Below, piece by piece: positions 57,871-64,000 of a stretch of 64,000 nucleotides of DNA; position 1 is the first letter of the stretch; every line of letters begins with the position of its first letter. Position numbers and translations under genes: made by a program. The stretch covers positions 186,001 to 250,000 of the forward strand of contig NZ_JABFFR010000011.1 of NCBI RefSeq assembly GCF_013423485.1. Direction: 5' to 3'. The notes under the pieces were generated by a model, which searched no databases, was not told where the DNA came from, and worked only from the letters and a program-made list of their open reading frames with translations. This stretch comes from Azospirillum oleiclasticum. GTDB lineage: Bacteria > Pseudomonadota > Alphaproteobacteria > Azospirillales > Azospirillaceae.

Positions 57871-57886
57871 GTGCGGAATTCGGCAC
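57871..57886. promoter_or_regulatory. Enhancer (UAS) site 2 for the DctD-like activator
   Basis: GTGCGGAATTCGGCAC, centred about 140 bp upstream of the predicted start, is the exact inverse of site 1. It lies only 25 bp after the end of the dctD-like gene. Twin sites of this kind position activator dimers on one DNA face. Confidence 0.75.
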
Positions 57887-57910
57887 AGCTTTCGCGGGTG
57901 CACAAGCACG

Positions 57911-59266
57911 TCAATCCGGCGCGAAGCGGATGCGGTCGATGCCGTGCTTCCGCAACTTATCATAGAATGTCTTGCGGGGAAGCTGAAGGGCGGCGCAGGT
58001 GGCGGCCACGTCGCCGCGGCAACGGGACAGCTCGCGCTCGATCACGCCGCGTTCGAAGGCGTCGAGTTCCTCGGCCAAGGACAGCGGCGCGCCCGCCGCG
58101 ACGGAATCCGGCCGACCCGGAGAAAAAGGCTCGCGCAACAGGCCCAGGACACAGCGTTCCGCCACATTGCGCAGCTCACGCACGTTGCCCGGCCAGTCAT
58201 GGGTGGCGAGGAGCTGCATCTGCGCGCGCGACAGGATCGGCGGATCGCGGTCGTAGCGGACGGCGGCATCCAGGACGAAATGCTCGAACAGCACGGGCAC
58301 GTCGCCGGCCCGCTCGCGCAGGGGAGGAAGCGACACGGTCGCCACGTTGAGCCTGTAATAGAGATCGGCGCGGAAACTCCGGACATCGGACAGGGCCTTC
58401 AGGTCCTCCTTGGTGGCGGCCACCACGCGGAAATCGACGGCGCGCCCGTCGTTGGACCCGAGCCGCTCGACGCGCCGGTCCTGCAGCACGCGCAGCAGCT
58501 TGACCTGAAGTGACAACGGCATCGTCTCGATCTCGTCGAGGAACAGCGTGCCACCGTCGGCGTGTTCGATCTTCCCCACGCGGCGCTTGATCGCGCCGGT
58601 GAAGGCCCCGGCCTCGTGCCCGAAGATCTCGCTCTCGAACACGCTTTCCGGCAACGCGCCGCAGTTGATCGCGACGAAGTTGCGCCCGCGGCGGGGGCTC
58701 AGTTCATGCAAGGCGCGGGCGACGAGCTCCTTGCCCGTGCCGGTCTCGCCCTGCACCAGCACATCGGCCGAGGTCCCGGCGAGCTGTTCGACCAGACGGC
58801 GGACCTCCGCCATGGCGGGGGAAACACCGCGGATCGACTCGTCCAGGGTCTGCCGGCCGCCGATGTGACGGCGCAGCCGGCGGTTGTCCAGGACCAGGCG
58901 GCGCTTCTCGAGCGCCCGCCGGACCACCTCCACCAGATGCTCGGACGAGAAGGGCTTTTCGATGAAGTCGTAGGCTCCCTCGCGCATCGCCCCCACCGCC
59001 ATGGCCACGTCACCATGGCCGGTGACCAGCACGACCGGCAGCGCCGGGTCGATGACGCGCGCCGCGCGCAGCAGGTCGAGACCATCCATGCCCGGCAGCT
59101 TGACGTCGGTGACCAATACACCGGCGACATCGGGGACCAGATGCGGTCGCGCGTCCTCGGCACTCTCGAAGCCCTCGACGGCGATGCCGGCGAGCTTGAG
59201 CGCCTGCTCGCAGCCGAGCCGCACATCCTCCTCGTCCTCGACCAGCAGGACCTTCAAGCCATCCAT
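57911..59266 (-). CDS. dctD: Sigma-54-dependent response regulator (DctD/NtrC family)
   Basis: 451 residues. The receiver domain has phospho-acceptor Asp54 ([11 protein letters not shown]) and conserved acidic residues in VEDEED. The AAA+ domain is complete: GETGTGKE (Walker A), [14 protein letters not shown] (sigma-54 contact loop), [12 protein letters not shown] (Walker B) and [19 protein letters not shown] Fis-type HTH closes the protein ([20 protein letters not shown]). The ATG at 59266 was chosen because the receiver starts there; it is separated from the kinase stop by one base. The consensus sigma-54 promoter and twin dyads downstream of this gene are its probable targets. Confidence 0.95.
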   Translation of the reverse strand: MDGLKVLLVEDEEDVRLGCEQALKLAGIAVEGFESAEDARPHLVPDVAGVLVTDVKLPGMDGLDLLRAARVIDPALPVVLVTGHGDVAMAVGAMREGAYDFIEKPFSSEHLVEVVRRALEKRRLVLDNRRLRRHIGGRQTLDESIRGVSPAMAEVRRLVEQLAGTSADVLVQGETGTGKELVARALHELSPRRGRNFVAINCGALPESVFESEIFGHEAGAFTGAIKRRVGKIEHADGGTLFLDEIETMPLSLQVKLLRVLQDRRVERLGSNDGRAVDFRVVAATKEDLKALSDVRSFRADLYYRLNVATVSLPPLRERAGDVPVLFEHFVLDAAVRYDRDPPILSRAQMQLLATHDWPGNVRELRNVAERCVLGLLREPFSPGRPDSVAAGAPLSLAEELDAFERGVIERELSRCRGDVAATCAALQLPRKTFYDKLRKHGIDRIRFAPD

Positions 59267-59267
59267 G

Positions 59268-61175
59268 TCACGCCGCATCCTTCTGCACGCCGGCCCGGGC
59301 AAGGTCGACCACGAATTCCGCCCCGCCACCGTCCCGGTTGGCGGCGGTCAGCTGACCGCCGGCGTCGCGCACGATGCCGGCGGAGATCGGCAGCCCCAGC
59401 CCCAGACCGCCGGCATCCTTGGTGGTGAAGAAGGCCTCGAAGATCCGGGGTTTCACGTCGTCGGGAATGCCGGGCCCGCTGTCGCGCACGCGGATGAGCA
59501 CGCGTTCGCCCGTATCCTCGATCACCACCTCCAGCCGCCGAACCGGGCTGCCACGCATGGCGTCGAGCGCGTTGCGGTAGAGGTTGATCAGCACCTGCTC
59601 CAACCGCACCTCCTCGAACACCACATCGACCTCGCCGTCGGGCAGGGTGCAGTCGAGTTCCACCTTCTCCAGGCGCAGCCGTTGCTCGATGAGGATCAGG
59701 GCGTTCTGGACGGCGCGCGCGACCGGGATCGGCTCGGCCCGCGCCTTTGTCTTGCGCGCGAATGCCTTGAGTTGCCCGGTGATGCGGGCCATGCGCGCGA
59801 CGAGCTGCCCGATGCGTTGGAGATTGTCACGCAGATCGTCGTGCAGCCCGCGCTCCGCCAGCACCACCGCGTTGTCGGCGAAGGTGCGGATCGCGGCCAG
59901 AGGCTGGTTCAGCTCATGCGTGATGCCGGCCGCCATCTGCCCCAGCGTGGCAAGCTTGCCGGCCTGGACCAGCTCGTCCTGGGCTTCGCGCAGCACCCGC
60001 TCGGCGCGTTCCCGCTCGGCCACCTCGCGCATCAGCCGATCGTTGGCCGACCGCAGATCGGCGGTGCGCTCGGCGATGCGGATTTCCTGCTCGTCGCGCG
60101 CCCGGCGCAACTCGGTGTTGGCCCGCTCCAGCGCCTCGCGGGCCAGCAGCCCCTCGCGGATGCGCCGGCGACGCTGGCGCAGATACAGCACGACGAGGAG
60201 CAGGAAGACGGCCGCGAAGACCGCCACCGACGCGGCAGCCCGCACGGCCGCGCGCACCGGTGCCGTGTCGGACAGGACCAGGACATGCCAACCCAGCTCG
60301 GGAATCGGCACGGCCTGCGCCAGATAGCCGGTAGCCCCCTGCCCTTGCGGATCCTCAATCGTCAGGACCGCGGCCCCATCCACGTCGCGCCGCTCCAGCA
60401 CGGGCAGCGGCGTCAGCTCGATGCCGGCGTACTGGCGCGTCTCGTCCATCCGTCGTGCGTCGGCTGGCGATGGCGCGCCCAGAGTCGAGAACCGCCAGGC
60501 CGGCTCCGACGACAGGAAGACGACTCCGGCGTCGTCGGTGACGAGCACGCGCTCGGCACCGAAACGCCACGCCTCCTCCAGCCCGTCGAGGCTGACCTTC
60601 ACCGCAACGACGCCGACAATGCGGCCGCCGTCGTACACCGCGTGCGACAGGAAGTGCCCCGGCGTTCCGGTGGTCACCCCCACGGCGTAGAAGCTGCCGC
60701 GCCCCAGCGTCGCCGCCTGCCGGAAATAGGGCCGGAACCCATAGTTGCTGTCGACGAAGCTCTGCGGCGTGTCCCAATTGCTGGCGGCGAGCGTCAAGCC
60801 GGCGGCGTCCATGACGAACAGGGTGGCGGATTGCGCCTCTCGCGTGACCGTCGCCAGATACCGGTTCACGCGGTCGGTCAGGGCGTGGTCGCCGGGCTGG
60901 CGCAGCAGCTCGCGGATGTCGGCGTTCATCGACAGCACGAACGGCAGATAGTCGTGCCGCTGGATGGCGCTTTGCAGGTTGTTGACATAGAGGGCGAGGC
61001 GGTGCTCGCCCGTCGAGCGCAGCCCGTCGATGCTGCTGCGCTCGCTCCACACTGCGGCGGAACCAGCGCCGACAGCCGCGACGAGCAGGGCGCCCGACCA
61101 CAGGGCGAGCGTACGGACCGGGCGCGGAAGCCGGCGCCAGACCGGAGCCATCGGAACATGCCAGCCAAGCGTCAT
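59268..61175 (-). CDS. dctB: C4-dicarboxylate-type sensor histidine kinase (DctB-like)
   Basis: 635 residues. Membrane helix 1 is near residues 18-45 and helix 2 near 295-320 (AVFAAVFLLLVVLYLRQR), enclosing a periplasmic double-PAS/dCache-like sensor of about 250 residues. A coiled linker leads to the HisKA box (GQMAAGITHELNQPLAAIRT, phospho-His in THELNQ) and the ATPase domain (N box YRNALDAM, then DSGPGIPD and GLGLGLPIS). The ATG at 61175 has GAAGGA upstream. It phosphorylates the DctD-like regulator encoded one base later. The ligand is expected to be that of the TAXI-TRAP importer. Confidence 0.94.
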   Translation of the reverse strand: MTLGWHVPMAPVWRRLPRPVRTLALWSGALLVAAVGAGSAAVWSERSSIDGLRSTGEHRLALYVNNLQSAIQRHDYLPFVLSMNADIRELLRQPGDHALTDRVNRYLATVTREAQSATLFVMDAAGLTLAASNWDTPQSFVDSNYGFRPYFRQAATLGRGSFYAVGVTTGTPGHFLSHAVYDGGRIVGVVAVKVSLDGLEEAWRFGAERVLVTDDAGVVFLSSEPAWRFSTLGAPSPADARRMDETRQYAGIELTPLPVLERRDVDGAAVLTIEDPQGQGATGYLAQAVPIPELGWHVLVLSDTAPVRAAVRAAASVAVFAAVFLLLVVLYLRQRRRRIREGLLAREALERANTELRRARDEQEIRIAERTADLRSANDRLMREVAERERAERVLREAQDELVQAGKLATLGQMAAGITHELNQPLAAIRTFADNAVVLAERGLHDDLRDNLQRIGQLVARMARITGQLKAFARKTKARAEPIPVARAVQNALILIEQRLRLEKVELDCTLPDGEVDVVFEEVRLEQVLINLYRNALDAMRGSPVRRLEVVIEDTGERVLIRVRDSGPGIPDDVKPRIFEAFFTTKDAGGLGLGLPISAGIVRDAGGQLTAANRDGGGAEFVVDLARAGVQKDAA

Positions 61176-61364
61176 CGAGCGTCCTTCGCCTCGCCGTCTC
61201 CTGCGTCCGACCCGGTTCGCCCCTGTGGCTGGGAACCGGCCGGCCGGTCTCCGCGACCGCATGATCGTGGCATCATCGCCGAGCAGGGTGTTGGTTTCCA
61301 GTGCCAAGTCACGCGCAGGGGAGGGCGGGTGGCGGGGCGGGGGAGGGGATCGAAGCCGGCCGGC

Positions 61365-61380
61365 TGCAAGATATCTTGCA
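61365..61380. promoter_or_regulatory. parS-like palindrome 1
   Basis: TGCAAGATATCTTGCA is a perfect 16-bp palindrome 71 bp beyond the parB stop. It shares arms with the second site; only the two central base pairs differ. Placement beside parAB and the exact symmetry make a ParB-binding centromere site likely. Confidence 0.75.
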
Positions 61381-61388
61381 CCGCCCTC

Positions 61389-61419
61389 AGGTTGTTGTCT
61401 TCCTCACCAGACACAACCT
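61389..61419 (-). terminator. Hairpin between the two parS-like sites
   Basis: AGGTTGTTGTC and GACACAACCT can pair over about 10 bp with one bulge around a 10-nt loop. It is the first stable structure after parB and may end the parAB transcript. A centromere-structure role is also possible. Confidence 0.4.
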
Positions 61420-61427
61420 TAACTCGA

Positions 61428-61443
61428 TGCAAGACGTCTTGCA
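61428..61443. promoter_or_regulatory. parS-like palindrome 2
   Basis: TGCAAGACGTCTTGCA, a perfect 16-bp palindrome 7 bp beyond the parB stop. Its centre is 63 bp from that of site 1, six helical turns, so both face the same side of the DNA. Confidence 0.75.
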
Positions 61444-61450
61444 GACTGGG

Positions 61451-62308
61451 TCACAGCAGGGTGTCGATCTGGTCGCGCAAGCCTTTCAGGATGGTGCGTT
61501 GCGCGTCGTCGAGCACGTCCTTTTTCTCCTGGATGGACCGAACGGCCTTCACCAAAGTGCGGAGCGACGCGGAGACGGCGGATTGACGCTGCCGTTCCTC
61601 GGGCACGTCCTGCCGGATCGATCGGCGCGTCTCCTGAATGGCCTTCACGCTGGCGCCGTTCTTGGCCTTCTCCCACAGCCGCTTCCGGACGGTGTTGTCC
61701 GTGGTCGCGGCGATCTCCTCCATGATGGACCGGGGTATCGAGCGGAAGCTGGCCGCGTATTCGGCCCGGATGTCGTCGGGCAGATCGCGAATGCGCAGGA
61801 CCCGGCCGACGGTGTTGCGGTGGAGGCCGACCACCTTGGAAAGCTCCACGTCGGAGTAGCCATGGTTGGCCCTCAGCTTTTCAAGACCGTCGGCGATTTC
61901 CAGCGCGTCCATCTCCTCGCGCTGCAGGTTGTCCACCAGCGCGATCTCATCGGGATCGCCCTTTGTGACGATGGCGAAGATGGTGCTGCGGCCAAGCATC
62001 TCGTGAGCGCGCATGCGACGCTCGCCGCCGATGAGCGTGTAGCGGTCACGCCCGATCTGCCGCACCAGCACGGGATAGAGAAGCCCCTGCTTGGCGATGC
62101 TCTCGGCCAACCCCTGAAGCGCCTCCTCGTCGATCCGTTGACGGGGCTGATGAACGCCGCGTTCGATCGCCGTCAGCTCGATTTCGACCGCCCGCGGGTG
62201 ATCGGGGGAGTCACCGAACAGCACGCTGCCCACGCTGGTCGACCCGGTTGCATCCCTCCCGTCATGGATGAGCTCTTCGGTGCGGCGCTGCAGCTTACGC
62301 GGTGGCAT
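61451..62308 (-). CDS. parB: ParB-type partition protein
   Basis: 285 residues. The ParB/Spo0J N-terminal domain is seen from LTAIERGVHQPRQRIDEEAL through LLYPVLVRQIGRDRYTLIGG, with the nucleotide-box motif GERRMRAHEMLG. The central HTH is YSDVELSKVVGLHRNTVGRV. The C-terminal part (after about 230) is helical and probably the dimerisation region. The ATG at 62308 has GGAG upstream and overlaps parA by 14 bp. It spreads on DNA from parS sites; two candidates lie just downstream of the gene. Confidence 0.93.
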   Translation of the reverse strand: MPPRKLQRRTEELIHDGRDATGSTSVGSVLFGDSPDHPRAVEIELTAIERGVHQPRQRIDEEALQGLAESIAKQGLLYPVLVRQIGRDRYTLIGGERRMRAHEMLGRSTIFAIVTKGDPDEIALVDNLQREEMDALEIADGLEKLRANHGYSDVELSKVVGLHRNTVGRVLRIRDLPDDIRAEYAASFRSIPRSIMEEIAATTDNTVRKRLWEKAKNGASVKAIQETRRSIRQDVPEERQRQSAVSASLRTLVKAVRSIQEKKDVLDDAQRTILKGLRDQIDTLL

Positions 62309-63302
62309 GGAGGGTCTCCTTCGCATGGCGGACGGCGTTCGCCACGTCTTCGAACGCGTCGCGGCCGGGTATCTTGCCGCCGACCGACAGGGTGAACACA
62401 CCGGCGGCGGCCGCTTGACCATACACAGTCGCCCGCGGCACCGGCGGGAAGATCGGAAACCGCGAACCATAGTTGCGCTGAAGTTCCTCCAGACTCGCCT
62501 GGTCCTGGCTGTTGCGCGCGCTGAAGAGAGTGGGCAGCAGCCCGAGGACCCGAAGGTTCCGGTTCTTGCGATGTTGAAGCCGCTCGACCGTCTGCATCAG
62601 CCTCTTCAGCCCGAGAAGGGCGAAAGCCTCCGTCTGGACCGGTACGAGGAGGAGGTCCGCGGCCTCGAACGCCCCGATGGTGACCAGCCCGAGGTTCGGC
62701 GCGGTGTCGAGAATCACATAGTCGTACTGATCGCGAATCTCCGCCAGGCGCTCCTTGATCGTGACCAGACCTTTGGCGCTCGCAAGTTCGAAATCGGCTT
62801 CGGCAAGGCTCATGAAGGCGGGCACCAGATCCACCCGCGGCTCGTCGGTCGGGAGGATGAAGTCGGTGAACGCGGTCTTGTCATCGACCATTGCGTAATA
62901 CAGGGTGCGGCGGGTTTCCTCCAGCTCATCGATGCGCCTTGCCGTCAAGCCGACATGGATCGAGGCGTTGCCCTGGGAATCGCAGTCCACGAGTAGCACA
63001 CGGGCGCCGCGCTCGCGGAGCAGATAGGCGAGGCATGTGGCTGTCTCGGTCTTGGCAACACCGCCCTTCTGGTTGCCACAGGCGATGATGACGGCGTTGC
63101 GCGGCTGGCTCTCCAGCAGTTCATGCGCCACGAGCTCCGCAACCTTGACCGGAACGGCTTCAGCGCTGCGTTCCCAGCGGGAACACTGCGCCTTGTCGTA
63201 TTTCCGGTCCAGCGCCGCGTTCAACCATTGAGCCAGTTCAAGCTGGCTCCAGCCACGCTGCTCCCGAAGCGCACGCAGCGCCTCTCCATCCTTCCGGTCC
63301 AT
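62295..63302 (-). CDS. parA: ParA partition ATPase with N-terminal XRE-type HTH
   Basis: 335 residues. Residues 1-60 form an XRE-like HTH (ALREQRGWSQLELAQWLN, then KYDKAQCSRWERSAEAVPVK). The ATPase follows: the deviant Walker A is NQKGGVAKTETA, with Ala for the usual Gly and Glu after KT, then LLVDCDSQGNASIHVG and YDYVILDTAPNLG. Plasmid ParA proteins with their own DNA-binding domain repress the par operon. The ATG at 63302 was chosen. A GTG at 63344 is in frame, but the intervening sequence is a perfect stem-loop, better explained as regulatory. parA-parB order suggests a plasmid or chromid locus. Confidence 0.93.
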   Translation of the reverse strand: MDRKDGEALRALREQRGWSQLELAQWLNAALDRKYDKAQCSRWERSAEAVPVKVAELVAHELLESQPRNAVIIACGNQKGGVAKTETATCLAYLLRERGARVLLVDCDSQGNASIHVGLTARRIDELEETRRTLYYAMVDDKTAFTDFILPTDEPRVDLVPAFMSLAEADFELASAKGLVTIKERLAEIRDQYDYVILDTAPNLGLVTIGAFEAADLLLVPVQTEAFALLGLKRLMQTVERLQHRKNRNLRVLGLLPTLFSARNSQDQASLEELQRNYGSRFPIFPPVPRATVYGQAAAAGVFTLSVGGKIPGRDAFEDVANAVRHAKETLHATA

Positions 63303-63308
63303 GCCCAC

Positions 63309-63330
63309 CGCCCATTCCTGCGAATGGGCG
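63309..63330 (-). promoter_or_regulatory. Palindrome immediately before parA (operator or leader hairpin)
   Basis: CGCCCATTC-CTGC-GAATGGGCG is a perfect 9-bp inverted repeat with a 4-bp centre, 7 bp before the parA ATG. It may be the operator read by the HTH of ParA, or an RNA hairpin hiding the AGGAATGGG ribosome-site-like stretch. Confidence 0.55.
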
Positions 63331-63677
63331 CATCCTGGTGTCACGCCCTCAACTTTGTCAATCGCAAACCATGGAAAACCCTCTACTACCCCTACCGCTG
63401 TGGAGACAAACCGAATCCGGATGACGTTCCGACCATCGCGTTCGTCGGAGAGGGCTCACGCACCAGGACCGGCCGGGGCGCTTCTGCCGGTCCCGAGTTC
63501 CCGCGGGTCACGGCAATGACCGGGGCAGGGGACCCCATTGCGGTCGTCCGCGTCCACGGCCCCCGAGATTGGCTGAGACCCGCTCGCGGTGTCCATGCCG
63601 AGACTCAGCGCCACCTCGGCGTAGGTGCCCGGGGGGCTGGGAACCGACGCGACGCGGGCGCTGAGGGAGGTGGCCTG
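63331..63677. other. Non-coding region between parA and the livF-type gene
   Basis: No convincing gene is seen in about 350 bp. On the minus strand TTGACA at 63356-63361 could be a -35 for parA, but no good -10 follows. The part from 63350 to 63425 is relatively A+T-rich. The last in-frame codons before the livF-type ATG (ending in TGA at 63676-63678) could be the tail of a lost upstream ABC gene, but a stop lies only 18 codons before. No iterons or DnaA boxes were recognised. Confidence 0.5.
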
Positions 63678-64000
63678 ATGCTCGAGGTCGATCATATCGA
63701 AACCTTCCACGGCGAAACGCAGGCGCTGTTCGGCGCCCCGCTGACCGTAGGTGCCGGCGAGGTCGTCACGCTGCTCGGACTCGACGGGGCCGGCAAGACG
63801 GCCACGAGCCGCTCGATTCTCGGCCTGTCGCCGCCGCGTGCCGGTCGGGTGCGCTTCGAAGGACAGGAGATCACGCGGACGCCGACGCACCGCATTTCAC
63901 GGATGGAGATCGGCTGGGCGCCCGATGACCGGCGCCTGTTCCCCGCGCTGACCGCCCGCCGCAACCTTGCGCTCGGCACGCGGAACAGGCCGTGGCGCTG
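63678..64000 (+). CDS. livF: LivF-type ABC ATPase, N-terminal part, truncated by the window edge
   Basis: 107 complete codons are visible and the frame is open at the right edge. The sequence begins MLEVDHIETFHGETQALFG, with Walker A LGLDGAGKT (Asp where most LivF proteins have Asn), SILGLSPPRAGRVRFEGQEI, then GWAPDDRRLFPALTARRNLA, the usual Q-loop-to-helical region of LivF. The ATG has GGGAGG eight bases upstream and overlaps a TGA (TGATG). No permease precedes it, so the rest of the transporter should lie downstream. Confidence 0.88.
   Translation, partial: MLEVDHIETFHGETQALFGAPLTVGAGEVVTLLGLDGAGKTATSRSILGLSPPRAGRVRFEGQEITRTPTHRISRMEIGWAPDDRRLFPALTARRNLALGTRNRPWR

Noticed and set aside
63350..63425. 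Replication origin (DnaA boxes or iterons) beside parA
   Set aside because: The patch is relatively A+T-rich, but no repeated iteron or good DnaA box was found and no rep gene is in the window.
63456..63695. Minus-strand frame of about 80 codons between parA and the livF-type gene
   Set aside because: No recognisable family, no ribosome site, and it overlaps the start of the livF-type gene.

Overview
The window is 64 kb of very G+C-rich, gene-dense DNA of alphaproteobacterial character. The signs are many TRAP and branched-chain-type ABC transporters, Pao-type molybdoenzymes, short intergenic gaps and ATGA/GTGA start-stop overlaps. Plasmid-style parA-parB genes with two candidate parS palindromes at the right end suggest a megaplasmid or chromid, as in Azospirillum-like Rhodospirillales. 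The taxon is an inference. No rRNA, tRNA, CRISPR array or insertion sequence was seen.

Layout. (1) 1-6 kb: the end of a TRAP large permease, then a convergent 1,714-residue beta-rich protein with fibronectin-III-like and LamG-like parts. (2) 6-14.5 kb: a LysR regulator, a D-glutamate-cyclase-family (DUF1445) protein, a three-gene TRAP transporter and a full-length 5-oxoprolinase/hydantoinase. This reads as an uptake and catabolism operon for a pyroglutamate-like compound. (3) 14.6-18.3 kb: a PaoABC-type molybdenum aldehyde oxidoreductase on the minus strand. (4) 18.5-26.3 kb: a TonB receptor, two YbtP/YbtQ-like ABC half-transporters, an RhtX/FptX-like permease and a TetR regulator, probably a siderophore-uptake cassette. 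(5) 26.2-40.6 kb: a 12-gene minus-strand meta-cleavage operon. It encodes a two-component flavin hydroxylase, MhpB-type extradiol dioxygenase, C-C hydrolase, hydratase, aldolase and acylating aldehyde dehydrogenase, with an embedded branched-chain-type ABC importer (including a LivM-LivG fusion) and a hemerythrin. A divergent MhpR-like IclR regulator faces it, followed by a second solute-binding protein. (6) 40.7-45.9 kb: an unusual island with three phosphoenolpyruvate-hydrolase-family TIM barrels (one short, one fused to a degenerate bacterial enhancer-binding-protein-like regulator, one stand-alone), a UPF0261/Tm-1-like protein and an SRPBCC protein. (7) 46-51.4 kb: an alpha/beta-hydrolase-fold protein lacking the nucleophile serine, then an RND adaptor and pump. 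(8) 51.4-61.2 kb: a chemoreceptor, a hotdog thioesterase, a TAXI-TRAP transporter behind a consensus sigma-54 promoter with twin enhancer sites, and a DctB/DctD two-component pair that probably controls it. (9) 61.3-64 kb: parS-like sites, parB, parA with an N-terminal HTH, an intergenic region, and the start of a livF-type ATPase cut by the window edge.

The best candidates for something undescribed are the PEP-hydrolase/Tm-1/regulator island with a 13-bp motif repeated near the starts of two of its genes, the aromatic operon with built-in importer and hemerythrin, the DUF1445/TRAP/oxoprolinase operon, and the partition locus with its palindromes.
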